From NCBI GenBank assembly GCA_963746175.1, contig CAVVAH010000004.1, positions 930,001-994,000 on the forward strand: a stretch of 64,000 nt of DNA. The letters are read 5' to 3'. This DNA is from CAVVAH01 sp963746175. Lineage in GTDB: Bacteria; Actinomycetota; Actinomycetes; JACCUZ01. Under the pieces are notes generated by a model. That model saw only the letters and a list, made by a program, of their open reading frames with translations, had not been told where the DNA came from and did not search any database. Both the position numbers and the translations under genes were made by a program. Positions 41,172 through 50,146 of the stretch are shown here, piece by piece. How positions within the stretch are numbered: the stretch's first letter is position 1; each line of letters starts with the position of its first letter.

Positions 41172-42644
41172 CTACCAGAGGAGGGCGGTGGCGGGGTCCT
41201 CGAGGACGCGGGCGATGTCGGCGAGGAACATCGAGCCGAGCTGGCCGTCAACCATCCGGTGGTCGAAGGAGAGCGCCAGCTGTGTCACCTGCCGCACCGC
41301 GAGCTGACCCTCGTGCACCCAGGGCATCGGCCGGACCTGGCCGAAGCACAGGATCGCGGACTCGCCCGGGTTGAGGATCGGGGTGCCGGCGTCGACGCCG
41401 AACACACCGACGTTGGTGATGGTCATCGTGCCGCCGGCCATGTCAGCGGGCTGGGTACGGCCGGCGCGCGCCGTGTCGACGAGGGAGCCGAGCGCGTCGG
41501 CGAGCTCGCGCAGCGACATCCGGTCGGCGTCCTTGATGTTGGGGACGACGAGACCGCGAGGGGTCGCCGCGGCGATCCCGAGGTTCACGTAGTGCTTGAC
41601 GACGATCTCCTGCGCCGCCTCGTCCCACGCCGCGTTGATGCCGGGGTTGCGCTTGGCGGCGAGCAGCATCGCCTTCATGACGACGAGCAGCGGGCTGACG
41701 CGGACGTCGCGGAAGTCCTTGTCGGACTTGAGCTTCTCGACCAGCTCCATGGTCCGCGTGACGTCGACGGTGACCCACTCGGTGACGTGCGGCGCGGTGA
41801 ACGCCGACGACACCATCGCCTGCGCCGTCATCTTGCGGACGCCCTTGACCGGCACCCGCGTCTCGCGCTCCCCCGTCGACTTGTCAGGCGTACGCGTCGG
41901 GATACCGATGTCCTGGCCTGCCCCGTCAGCGGCTGCCTGCTCGACGTCGGCGCGCGTGACGACGCCGCCGTCCCCGGTCGGCGTCACGGTGGTGAGGTCG
42001 ACGCCGAGGTCCTTGGCCAGCTTGCGCACCGGGGGCTTCGCGAGCACCCGGACACCGGTGCCGTTCGGGCCGGTGGCGACGGTGTGGGCCGGTGCCGACT
42101 CGGGGACGTCCTCGACCGCCGGCTCCCGCACCGGGGTGGGGGTCGTCATCATCGAGGTCTGAACGGCCTGCTGCGCGGTGGCCGCCGACGCCCCCGCGGG
42201 GGTGGCGCCCTTGCGCGGCCGGCGGGCCGCGGTCGTGGTCTTCGGTCCGTAGCCGACGAGCACGGACGTACGACCGCCGGGAGCCGGGCCCCCGATGAGA
42301 CCCGGCTCGACCGCCTCGTCCTCACCGGGGGTGCCGATCGCCGTCTCGTCCGGGCTCGCCGGCGCCATGTCGTCGCGCGGCGGCGCGGCCGGAGCCGCGG
42401 GGGCACCCGAGCCGTCGTCGACCGTGATGATCGGCGTGCCGACGTCGACCGTCGTGCCCTCGGGCACGAGCAGCTCGGTGACAGTGCCGGCGAAGGGGCA
42501 CGGCAGCTCGACGAGCGACTTGGCCGTCTCGATCTCGACGATGATCTCGTTGACCTTGACCGTGTCGCCGGGCTTCACCTTCCACGACACGATCTCGGCC
42601 TCGGTGAGGCCCTCGCCGACGTCGGGGAGCTTGAACTGCTTCAT
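41172..42644 (-). CDS. bkdC: 2-oxoacid dehydrogenase E2 acyltransferase
   Basis: 490 residues. One lipoyl domain with K42 in E-T-A-K-S-L-V-E; a long Ala/Pro linker; a peripheral-subunit-binding domain (KPPVRKLAKDLGVDLTTVTP); and a catalytic core ending SFDHRMVDG with H462 and D466. It transfers the acyl group from lipoate to CoA. Third gene of the E1a-E1b-E2 operon, 22 nt after E1b. The branched-chain type is favoured by the split E1 and E2 features; pyruvate cannot be excluded. Confidence 0.94.
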   Translation of the reverse strand: MKQFKLPDVGEGLTEAEIVSWKVKPGDTVKVNEIIVEIETAKSLVELPCPFAGTVTELLVPEGTTVDVGTPIITVDDGSGAPAAPAAPPRDDMAPASPDETAIGTPGEDEAVEPGLIGGPAPGGRTSVLVGYGPKTTTAARRPRKGATPAGASAATAQQAVQTSMMTTPTPVREPAVEDVPESAPAHTVATGPNGTGVRVLAKPPVRKLAKDLGVDLTTVTPTGDGGVVTRADVEQAAADGAGQDIGIPTRTPDKSTGERETRVPVKGVRKMTAQAMVSSAFTAPHVTEWVTVDVTRTMELVEKLKSDKDFRDVRVSPLLVVMKAMLLAAKRNPGINAAWDEAAQEIVVKHYVNLGIAAATPRGLVVPNIKDADRMSLRELADALGSLVDTARAGRTQPADMAGGTMTITNVGVFGVDAGTPILNPGESAILCFGQVRPMPWVHEGQLAVRQVTQLALSFDHRMVDGQLGSMFLADIARVLEDPATALLW

Positions 42645-42666
42645 CTGGCGAACTCCTGGTGGCGGA

Positions 42667-43650
42667 TCAGTACGCGAGGGAGCGGTCGACGGCGTCGAGG
42701 ACGCGGTCCAGGTCGGGGAGGAACTCCTCCTCCACCCGGCTCGGCGGGTAGGGCGTGTCGAAGCCGCCGACGCGGAGCACCGGCGCCTCCAGGGCGTAGA
42801 AGCACTGCTCGGTGACCCGGGCAGCGATCTCGGACCCCATGCCGAGGAAGACCGGCGCCTCGTGCACGACGACCAGCCGGCCGGTCTTCTCCACCGACGC
42901 GCGCAGCGTCGGCATGTCCAGCGGCGACAGCGACCGCAGGTCGACCACCTCGATCGAGGTGCCCTCCTCGGCTGCCGCGGTCGCTGCCTCCATGCAGGTC
43001 TTCACCATCGGCCCGTACGCCGCGACGGTGATGTCGGCGCCTTCGCGGGCCACCCGGGCGGAGTAGAGCGACAGCGCGGAGTCGAGGGTGAGCGACTCGT
43101 CGAGGTCGGCCTTCTCCCAGTAGCGCCGCTTGGGCTCGTAGAGGATGACCGGGTCGTCGGAGAGGATCGCCTGCTGCACCATGAAGTAGGCGTCGACGGG
43201 GTTGGAGCAGGCGACGACCTTGAGGCCGGCGGTGTGCGCGAAGTAGGCCTCGTTGCTCTCGCTGTGGTGCTCGACCGCGCCGATGCCACCGCCCACCGGG
43301 ATGCGCACGACGACCGGCAGGCTGATCTTGCCGAGTGCGCGGGCCCGCATCTTCGCGAGCTGGCTGACGATCTGGTCGAACGCCGGGTAGACGAAGCCGT
43401 CGAACTGGATCTCGCAGACCGGCCGGTAGCCGCGCAGCGCCAGGCCGATCGCGGTGCCGATGATCCCCGACTCCGCGAGCGGGGTGTCGATGACGCGGTC
43501 CTCGCCGAAGTCCTTCTGCAAGCCGTCGGTCACCCGGAAGACGCCGCCGAGCTTGCCGACGTCCTCGCCCATGACGAGCACCTTGGGGTCGGACTCCATG
43601 GCCTTGCGCAGGCCCATCGTGATGCCCTTGGCGAGGGTCACTGTGGTCAT
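42667..43650 (-). CDS. bkdB: 2-oxoacid dehydrogenase E1 beta subunit
   Basis: 327 residues. Landmarks: MGEDVGKLGGVFRVTDGL, DTPLAESGIIGTAIGLALRG, VVRIPVGGGIGAVEHHSESN and SVEKTGRLVVVHEAP, all typical of the transketolase-like beta subunit that forms the thiamine diphosphate site with E1 alpha. The ATG overlaps the stop of a 28-codon frame that bridges the gap from E1 alpha. Decarboxylates branched-chain 2-oxoacids together with E1 alpha. Confidence 0.95.
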   Translation of the reverse strand: MTTVTLAKGITMGLRKAMESDPKVLVMGEDVGKLGGVFRVTDGLQKDFGEDRVIDTPLAESGIIGTAIGLALRGYRPVCEIQFDGFVYPAFDQIVSQLAKMRARALGKISLPVVVRIPVGGGIGAVEHHSESNEAYFAHTAGLKVVACSNPVDAYFMVQQAILSDDPVILYEPKRRYWEKADLDESLTLDSALSLYSARVAREGADITVAAYGPMVKTCMEAATAAAEEGTSIEVVDLRSLSPLDMPTLRASVEKTGRLVVVHEAPVFLGMGSEIAARVTEQCFYALEAPVLRVGGFDTPYPPSRVEEEFLPDLDRVLDAVDRSLAY

Positions 43651-43733
43651 CGGGGGCCCCCGGCGAATCGTGAGCGGACGGGACGACCTGCGGCGGATGC
43701 GGGCACGAGCGAGCGATTCGGTGGGGAAGTCAT
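43647..43733 (-). CDS. 28-residue coupling peptide between E1 alpha and E1 beta
   Basis: ATG 43733 overlaps the E1 alpha stop (ATGA) and its stop overlaps the E1 beta start (ATGA), so one frame of 28 codons bridges the 79-nt gap exactly. The product starts MTSPPNRSLVPASAAG and is basic and Pro/Ser-rich. It may exist only to pass ribosomes along; no family is recognised. Confidence 0.4.
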   Translation of the reverse strand: MTSPPNRSLVPASAAGRPVRSRFAGGPR

Positions 43734-44890
43734 GAGTGGGCGCTCCCCTCGAAGGTGTCGAGGTAGGCGGCGAACTGCTCGCGCTCCTCGTCGATCAGCG
43801 GGTGCGCCTCGGCGTACACGTGGTCGAAGATGGACAGCGGCTCGGGGTCGACCATCTCCAGGCAGCCCTTGCGGACGTGCGCCGCGAGCTCGTCGGACTC
43901 TGCCTCGACCTGGTCGAAGTACGCCTGGTCGGCGGCGCCGGTGCGGACGAGGTAGGCCTTGACGCGCTCGATGGGGTCCTTGAGCTTCCACGACTCGAGC
44001 TCGTCGGTCAGGCGGTAGCGGGTCGGGTCGTCGGACGTCGTGTGCGCGCCCATCCGGTAGGTGTAGGCCTCCACCAGGGTCGGCCCGCTGCCTTCGCGGG
44101 CGTTCTGCAGCGCTGCCTTGGTGACCGCCAGGACGGCGAGGACGTCGTTGCCGTCGACCCGGATGCCGGGGAAGCCGAAGCCCATCGCGCGCTGGTAGAG
44201 CGGGATCCGGGTCTGCTTCTCGATCGGCTCCGAGATCGCCCACTGGTTGTTCTGGCAGAAGAACACGACCGGCGCGTTGAAGACGCTGGCGTAGATGAAT
44301 GCCTCGTTGACGTCGCCCTGGCTGGTGGCGCCGTCGCCGAAGTACGCGATGACCGCACTGTCGGATCCGTCCTTCTGCATGCCCATCGCGTAGCCGGTGG
44401 CGTGCAGCGTCTGCGCGCCGATGACGATGGTGTAGAGGTGGAAGTTCTTCTCGTTGGGGTCCCACCCGCCATGGTTCACCCCGCGGAAGAGACCCAGCAG
44501 GTTGAGCGGGTCGACACCACGGCACCACGCGACGCCGTGCTCGCGGTAGGTGGGGAACGCGTAGTCGTCCTCGCGCATCGCGCGGCCGGAGCCGACCTGG
44601 GCGGCCTCCTGGCCGAGCAGACTGGCCCAGATGCCCAGCTCGCCCTGCCGCTGCAGCGCGGTGGCCTCGGCGTCGACCCGACGGACCAGCACGAGGTCGC
44701 GGTACAGCCCGCGCAGCTCCTCGTCGGAGATGTCCAGGGAGTAGACCGGGTGCTCGACGCGCTCGCCCTCGGGGGTGAGCAGCTGGACGAGCTCGGGCTC
44801 GCTGGAGACGGGCGGGGGCATCGCGACGCCGAGGGCGTCGCTGGGCGCGCTCCCGTCACTCGCTCCGGCGATGTCGGCGCTGTCGGTCAC
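43730..44890 (-). CDS. bkdA: 2-oxoacid dehydrogenase E1 alpha subunit
   Basis: 386 residues from GTG 44890 with GAGGAG upstream. Thiamine diphosphate motif G185-D-G-A-T-S-Q-G-D-V-N-E ending at N214-N215 (FFCQNNQWAIS). The phosphorylation-loop-like block is YRMGAHTTSDDPTRYR. It decarboxylates the 2-oxoacid. The same frame stays open upstream for a further 500 codons by GC bias only; that part belongs to another gene. First gene of the operon. Confidence 0.94.
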   Translation of the reverse strand: MTDSADIAGASDGSAPSDALGVAMPPPVSSEPELVQLLTPEGERVEHPVYSLDISDEELRGLYRDLVLVRRVDAEATALQRQGELGIWASLLGQEAAQVGSGRAMREDDYAFPTYREHGVAWCRGVDPLNLLGLFRGVNHGGWDPNEKNFHLYTIVIGAQTLHATGYAMGMQKDGSDSAVIAYFGDGATSQGDVNEAFIYASVFNAPVVFFCQNNQWAISEPIEKQTRIPLYQRAMGFGFPGIRVDGNDVLAVLAVTKAALQNAREGSGPTLVEAYTYRMGAHTTSDDPTRYRLTDELESWKLKDPIERVKAYLVRTGAADQAYFDQVEAESDELAAHVRKGCLEMVDPEPLSIFDHVYAEAHPLIDEEREQFAAYLDTFEGSAHS

Positions 44891-45156
44891 GGGCACTCCT
44901 CGGACTACCCCGCCGCGCCGGCGGGGTCGCCGCGGGCGGTGGGCCGGGTGGGTGGTGGGTGCGGGCCGAGGCTGGTGGTCGCGGCGCCGTACCCGGGCTG
45001 ACGGGGATGACTGGGGGCGAACGGTGTGCGGTGCGCTCACAGGGTGAGACGACGGGGACAACGTACCCGCGCGCGGCCACCCACCACGACTCGGGAGCCC
45101 CGGTCGGGGCAGCCGCCTGCGGGAGCCCCGCGGGGAACGGCCGAGGTGCGCGGCCG

Positions 45157-46249
45157 TCAGTGCGCGGTGCGGCCGACCGCCCTGCCGTGACCGTCGCCGT
45201 CGTCGTGGCCGTCGTCGTCGCGGCCGTGGCCGTCGTCGCCGTGACCGTGGCCGTTGCCGTGGTCGTCGCCGTGCTCGTCTGCCGCATCGTGCCCGTAGCC
45301 GTGCGGAGGTCGGCGCGGGAGCGGGCGAGGCCGTGGGCGTCGCGGCCACGGGCGAGTACGGCACCGGGACCTCGTGGGGACCGCGACCGCGGCGGGGGGT
45401 GCGCTCCGGGCCACGACCGGGGTGCGACCGCTCAGCGGCCGTCGGCGTGGGGCAGGGGGCGGGCGGCCCGACGGGCGTCACGGCCGGCCGGCCCGGCCCG
45501 TGGCCGTGCCCGACGGCCCGGCCGCGCGGGGTCGACCGCGGGTGCGAGCGGGGCGTCGGCGCGGCAGTCTCCGGCGCGAGGGACGGCGCCGCCCTCGTCG
45601 CCGTCGCCGGCGCGGCGGGCTGGGCGGGCTTGGTCGGCTTGGCGGGCCTGGTCGGCCTGGCGGGCCTGGCGGGCTCGTCGTCGTGGTCGGCGTGCTTGCG
45701 CTGGCCCAGGTGCCTGCCGGCCTTCACGGCCAGGACGCTGGCCGACGGGCTCGGCGCCGGCGTCACCGCGGTGAAGACCGGGCCGGCGACCGGCGCCGGC
45801 GTCGGCGTCGGCGTCGGTGCGGGCGCGGGCGTGCTCGGCGTGGGCGTGCTCTCGGGCGGCTCCGGTGCGGGCGTGCTCTCGGGCGGCCCCGGTGAGGGCG
45901 TCGCGTTGCCGGACCGGCCAGGCCGCTCGGCGGCGGGCGGCTCGTCCGACACCAGCTCGGGCCGGGACTGGACGCCACCGGCTCCGCGGCCGCCTCCCGC
46001 ACCGCCCGGCCCGCCGCCGGGGCCGGGGGTGGTGGCGGGAGCGGGGGTGAGCGCGATGGGGGCCGGCGGGCCCACGGCGTCGACCTGCGAGTCCCGGACC
46101 GGCCCCCGGCCCACGTCCCGCAGCTCGCCAGCAGTGACGACGCCCAGGGTGGCGAGGGTCCCGGCGCTGAGCAGCGCAAGGACAGCCGTCGCCACGCCGG
46201 TCGTGCTTCCGGCGTCGCGACCGGCGGTCCCGCCGGTGCTCCTCGTCAT
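45157..46249 (-). CDS. Membrane-anchored Pro-rich protein with His/Asp-rich tail (one probable frameshift)
   Basis: About 364 residues. After a polar N-terminus is one helix VATAVLALLSAGTLATLGVV, then a long Pro/Ala/Ser/Thr linker with STPAPEPPE- and PTPTPTP-type repeats. Near 45318 the frame changes and the C-terminus reads HGYGHDAADEHGDDHGNGHG, then HGDDGHGRDDDGHDDGDGHG, ending GRTAH. The tail has some 15 His and as many Asp, suggesting divalent metal binding outside the membrane. The shift and the start (ATG 46249) are uncertain. Upstream of the E1 operon, same strand. Confidence 0.6.
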
Positions 46250-46446
46250 GTATCCGTCCACGGACTGTGATCGTTCCCGGGCAGATGGCGTCGTCATCGC
46301 ACACGGGTGGTGACGACGTGACCACCATAAGTGGCTAAACGGACAGTCGGCAGGTCCGTTCGGATGATTGAGGCCCGAAGTAGGTAACGCTTCCGTCAAC
46401 CTTCGTCAGATGCCCGCCGCGACAGGAGTCACGTAGGCTCACGGTC

Positions 46447-47433
46447 ATGACAGCGCGCCCGGCAGCCCCGACGGCGGTCGCCGTCTGGACCGCGCTCGTC
46501 ACGGTCTACCTGGTCTGGGGCTCCACCTACCTCGCCATCCGGGTGGTCGTCGACACCGCGCCACCGCTGCTGGCCATGGGGGCGCGCTTCCTCGCCGCCG
46601 GACTGCTGCTGGCGGCGTTCCTCGTCGTACGCCGCGGCCGGTCGGCTCTGCGGGTCTCGCGGCGTCAGCTCGGCGGGGCCGCGCTGGTCGGCCTCCTGCT
46701 GCTCCTGTGCGGCAACGGTGGTGTCGCGGTCGCCGAGCAGACGGTGCCGTCGGGGATCGCCGCGCTCCTCGTCGCCGCCACCCCGCTCTGGTTGGTCGTG
46801 CTGCGCCGGGTCGCGCGCGACCGGGTCGCCGGCCTTACCCTGGTGGGGACGCTGGTCGGCTTCGTCGGCATCGCCGTGCTGGTGCTCCCCGGGGGACTCA
46901 CGTCGCCGGACGGGTCGCCGGTGCGGGCCTGGGGCCTCGTCGTGGTGGTGGTCGCGGCGGCCTGCTGGGCCCTCGGCTCGTTCCTCAGCAGCCGGATCCC
47001 GATGCCGCGCGACGCGTTCGTCGCCACCACCTGGGAGATGCTCGCGGGGGGCGTCGGCCTGCTGCTCTCCGGCACCGCCAGCGGCGAGCTGGCCGACCTC
47101 GACCTCGGTGCGGTCTCCGGGGCGGCCTGGGCGTGGCTCGTCTACCTGGTGCTCGTCGGCTCGCTGGTCGCCTTCTCGGCGTACGTCTGGCTGCTGGCGC
47201 ACGCACCCATCTCGCTCACGGCCACCTACGCGTACGTCAACCCGGTGGTGGCCGTGCTGCTCGGCGCTCTCGTGCTCGGCGAGCCGGTCACCGCCGCCGT
47301 GGTCGCGGGCGGCGCGGTGGTCGTCCTCGGGGTCGGCCTGGTCGTCACCTCGGAGCGCCCGCGCCGTCGTGGCGTACCGCCGGAGCCGCAACCGGTTGGC
47401 GGCGGCGGCGAGGTGGTAGACCTCAGGACGTGA
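46447..47433 (+). CDS. EamA-family exporter (drug/metabolite transporter)
   Basis: 328 residues with ten hydrophobic helices in two EamA repeats: YLVWGSTYLAIRVVVDTAPP, FLAAGLLLAAFLVV, ASGIAALLVAATPLWLVVL-like segment, then second-half LVVVVVAAACWALGSFLSSR and AYVNPVVAVLLGALVLGEPV. The last motif is the family signature. TAGGCT lies 7 nt before the ATG, so it is probably leaderless. It likely exports amino acids or metabolites (YedA-like). Confidence 0.92.
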   Translation: MTARPAAPTAVAVWTALVTVYLVWGSTYLAIRVVVDTAPPLLAMGARFLAAGLLLAAFLVVRRGRSALRVSRRQLGGAALVGLLLLLCGNGGVAVAEQTVPSGIAALLVAATPLWLVVLRRVARDRVAGLTLVGTLVGFVGIAVLVLPGGLTSPDGSPVRAWGLVVVVVAAACWALGSFLSSRIPMPRDAFVATTWEMLAGGVGLLLSGTASGELADLDLGAVSGAAWAWLVYLVLVGSLVAFSAYVWLLAHAPISLTATYAYVNPVVAVLLGALVLGEPVTAAVVAGGAVVVLGVGLVVTSERPRRRGVPPEPQPVGGGGEVVDLRT

Positions 47434-47452
47434 CCCTGCCCCACCTGCGCCC

Positions 47453-49096
47453 GTGACCCGGCTCGTCCTGGGGCCGCTGCTCCGGCACGTCGGCGAGACC
47501 GACGCCACCGTGTGGGTCGAGACCGACTCCGCCTGCACCGTCGGCGTGCTCGGCCGCACCGAGCACACCTGGGAGGTGGCCGGGCACCACTACGCGGTCG
47601 TCGTCGTCGACGGGCTGCAGCGCGGGACGCGCACGCCGTACGACGTCGCGCTGGACGGCGAGGTCGTCTGGCCGCCGCCCGACTCCGACCTGCCGGCGCC
47701 GCGGATCCGCACGATGGACCCGGGCACGCCGTTCCGCATCGTCTTCGGGTCGTGCCGCTACGCGACCCCGGACGCGGTCGAGGGCGACACCCACTACGCG
47801 CCGGACGCGCTGGACACGTACGCGCAGCGGATGGCCCGGCTGCCCGACGACCGCTGGCCGGACGAGGTCCTCATGCTCGGCGACCAGGTCTACGCCGACG
47901 AGACCTCCGACCACATCCGCGCGCGGATCCGTGCGCGCCGGGACACCGGCGTCGAGCCGGGCGAGCAGATCAGGGACTACGAGGAGTACACCTGGCTCTA
48001 CGAGGAGAGCTGGACCGACCCGCACGTGCGCTGGCTGCTCTCGACGATCCCGTCGTCGATGATCTTCGACGACCACGACGTCACGGACGACTGGAACACC
48101 TCGAAGTCGTGGCGGCAGGACATGCAGCAGAAGTCCTGGTGGGAGGAGCGGATCGTCGGCGCGCTGTCGTCGTACTGGGTCTACCAGCACCTCGGCAACC
48201 TGTCGCCGCAGGACCTCGCCGAGGAGAAGCTCTACCTGCAGGTCCGCGAGCACGACGGCGACTGCGAGCCGCTGCTGCGCGAGTTCGCGATCGCGGCGGA
48301 CAAGGAGGCCGACGGCCGCAAGGGCGCGCAGTGGTCGTACCGACGCGACCTCGGCGACATCCGGCTGCTGGTCATCGACTCGCGGTGCGGGCGGATGCTC
48401 GACGCCGACGACCGGTCCATGGTGTCCGACGCGGAGTTCCGCTGGATCGAGGAGCAGGTCGACGGCGACTACGAGCACCTCCTGGTCGGCACCTCGCTGC
48501 CGTGGCTGATGGCGCGCGCCCTGCACGACGTCGAGGCCTGGAACGAGGTGCTGGCGGCCGGGTCGCGCGGCCCGCGGGTGGCGCGCTGGGCCGAGAAGAT
48601 GCGCCGCGGTGCGGACCTCGAGCACTGGGCCGCCTTCCGGCAGTCCTTCGACCGGCTGTCGCAGCTGCTCGCGTCGGTGGGCCGCGGCGAGCGCGCCGGA
48701 CCCGGCGGCAGCGCGCCCGGCTCGATCTGCGTCCTGTCGGGCGACGTGCACCACGCCTACGCCGCGCGGGCCAACTTCACCGAGGACGTGACCTCGCCGG
48801 TCTACCAGCTGACCTGCTCGCCGGTGCACAACTACGTGCCCGCGTTCATGAAGGTCGCCTTCCGCATCTCGTGGGCGCGGGTCGCCGAGCGGTTCACTCG
48901 CTTCCTGCTCAGCGCCGTCTCGCGCGTCCCTGAGCAAGAGCTGTCGTGGGACCGGATCGCCGGGCCGTACTACGGCAACGAGATCGCCACCCTGCTGCTG
49001 GACGGCCGGTCCGCGCGGCTGGTCATCGAGCAGGCCGGCCGGGACAGGGACGGCCACGCCCGGCTCACCCCGGTCGTCGACCTCGCGCTGGCGTGA
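47453..49096 (+). CDS. PhoD-type alkaline phosphatase / phosphodiesterase family protein
   Basis: 547 residues. Metallophosphoesterase motifs: GSCRYATPD, LGDQVYADE, IFDDHDVTDDW, LSGDVHHAYAA. The N-terminal beta domain begins LVLGPLLRHVGETDATVWVE. There is no twin-arginine or other signal peptide, unlike secreted PhoD, so a cytoplasmic role is likely. The GTG start is 19 nt after the EamA gene; the stop overlaps the methyltransferase GTG (GTGA). Confidence 0.92.
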   Translation: MTRLVLGPLLRHVGETDATVWVETDSACTVGVLGRTEHTWEVAGHHYAVVVVDGLQRGTRTPYDVALDGEVVWPPPDSDLPAPRIRTMDPGTPFRIVFGSCRYATPDAVEGDTHYAPDALDTYAQRMARLPDDRWPDEVLMLGDQVYADETSDHIRARIRARRDTGVEPGEQIRDYEEYTWLYEESWTDPHVRWLLSTIPSSMIFDDHDVTDDWNTSKSWRQDMQQKSWWEERIVGALSSYWVYQHLGNLSPQDLAEEKLYLQVREHDGDCEPLLREFAIAADKEADGRKGAQWSYRRDLGDIRLLVIDSRCGRMLDADDRSMVSDAEFRWIEEQVDGDYEHLLVGTSLPWLMARALHDVEAWNEVLAAGSRGPRVARWAEKMRRGADLEHWAAFRQSFDRLSQLLASVGRGERAGPGGSAPGSICVLSGDVHHAYAARANFTEDVTSPVYQLTCSPVHNYVPAFMKVAFRISWARVAERFTRFLLSAVSRVPEQELSWDRIAGPYYGNEIATLLLDGRSARLVIEQAGRDRDGHARLTPVVDLALA

Positions 49097-49875
49097 CCCA
49101 GGAGGCCGAGGACGAGCTCGTGGCCCGGCTGCGAGCAGCCGGCTGCGTGTACGCCGAGGACGAGGCCGGGTTGCTGCGAGAGGCGGCCTCGGGTCCGGCG
49201 CGGGAGGCCCTCGTCGTACGACGAGTGGCGGGCGAGCCGCTGGAGCAGGTGCTCGGCTGGGCGTCGTTCGGCGGGCTCCGGGTCGCCGTGGTGCCCGGCG
49301 TCTTCGTGCCGCGGCGGCGGACCGAGCTGCTGGTCCGCGAGGCCGTCGCCGTGACGGCGCCTGGAGCCGTGGTGGTCGACCTGTGCTGCGGCTGCGGGGC
49401 GGTCGGCCTGGCGGTGGCGACGACCGTGCCCGGGGTCGAGCTGCACGCCGCCGACGTGGATCCGGTCGCGGTCGCCTGCGCCCGCAACAACCTGGCCGGC
49501 CTCGGGGTCGTCGGCGGGACCGTCCACCTCGGTGACCTGGACGCACCGCTGCCCGCCCGGCTGCGCGGCCGGGTCGACGTGCTGGCCGCCAACGCGCCGT
49601 ACGTGCCGACCGCCGAGATCGCCCTGATGCCCCCGGAGGCGCGGGACCACGAGCCGCCCGTCGCGCTCGACGGCGGCGCAGACGGGCTGGACGTCGCGCG
49701 CCGGGTCGTCGCCGCGGCCGATGGCTGGCTGGCGCCCGGCGGCCATGTCCTGGTCGAGACCAGCCGGCGGCAGGCGCCGTCGCTGGCCGCCGCCGTCACC
49801 GCGGCCGGCCTGGTGCCGCGGGTCGTGACCGACGACGACCTCGGCGGCACCGTGGTCATCGGCCGGCTGGACTGA
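49093..49875 (+). CDS. Class I methyltransferase, PrmC/HemK-like
   Basis: 260 residues. HemK-type N-terminal helices, VAGEPLEQVLGWASFGGLRV and FVPRRRTELLV; SAM motif VVDLCCGCGAVGLAVA; HAADVDPVAVACARNN; catalytic NPPY replaced by N-A-P-Y-V-P. The second proline of the usual Asn-Pro-Pro-Tyr is absent from position two, which is known in side branches of the family. It methylates a glutamine or asparagine side chain or a nucleobase. Translationally coupled to the phosphatase gene. Confidence 0.87.
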   Translation: MTQEAEDELVARLRAAGCVYAEDEAGLLREAASGPAREALVVRRVAGEPLEQVLGWASFGGLRVAVVPGVFVPRRRTELLVREAVAVTAPGAVVVDLCCGCGAVGLAVATTVPGVELHAADVDPVAVACARNNLAGLGVVGGTVHLGDLDAPLPARLRGRVDVLAANAPYVPTAEIALMPPEARDHEPPVALDGGADGLDVARRVVAAADGWLAPGGHVLVETSRRQAPSLAAAVTAAGLVPRVVTDDDLGGTVVIGRLD

Positions 49876-49895
49876 CCCCGCCTGCCCGCCCCCTC

Positions 49896-49987
49896 GGCAA
49901 ATGATCACGGGACCGTGATCACCTGCCGCCGACCGAGGTGAATTGGCCGCGGTTCGGTCGTGTTGATCACGGGACCGTGATCATTTT
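49896..49987. repeat. Paired TGATCACGG-GA-CCGTGATCA palindromes
   Basis: Two identical 20-nt palindromes lie at 49902-49921 and 49964-49983. They are enclosed by GGCAAA / TTTTTGCC and contain CGACCGA / TCGGTCG inside, so the whole block can also fold as one long hairpin. It follows the methyltransferase stop by 20 nt. Confidence 0.8.
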
Positions 49988-50110
49988 TGCCACCACCGGG
50001 TCGATCAGGGGACCGACGGCGGGCGGCCGGCAGGTGGAGGGTCCGCTCCCAGGCTGCTCTGACCCCGGCACGGCACCTCGCGCACGGACGTCGCAACTCT
50101 CTGGACTTCC

Positions 50111-50146
50111 TTGACAAGACTTCTTTCGAAGTTTTACTTTCGAAAG
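50111..50146 (+). promoter_or_regulatory. Leaderless promoter with CTTTCGAA operator repeats
   Basis: TTGACA (50111-50116), an 18-nt spacer and TACTTT (50135-50140) end 6 nt before the GTG at 50147. CTTTCGAAG (50123-50131) and CTTTCGAAAG (50137-50146) overlap the -10, a likely site for self-repression by the encoded ArsR-type protein. Confidence 0.7.

Noticed and set aside
43730..46399. One 889-codon protein joining the Pro-rich anchored protein and E1 alpha
   Set aside because: High GC keeps the frame open, but E1 alpha has its own GTG with ribosome site and the His-rich tail of the upstream gene is in another frame.
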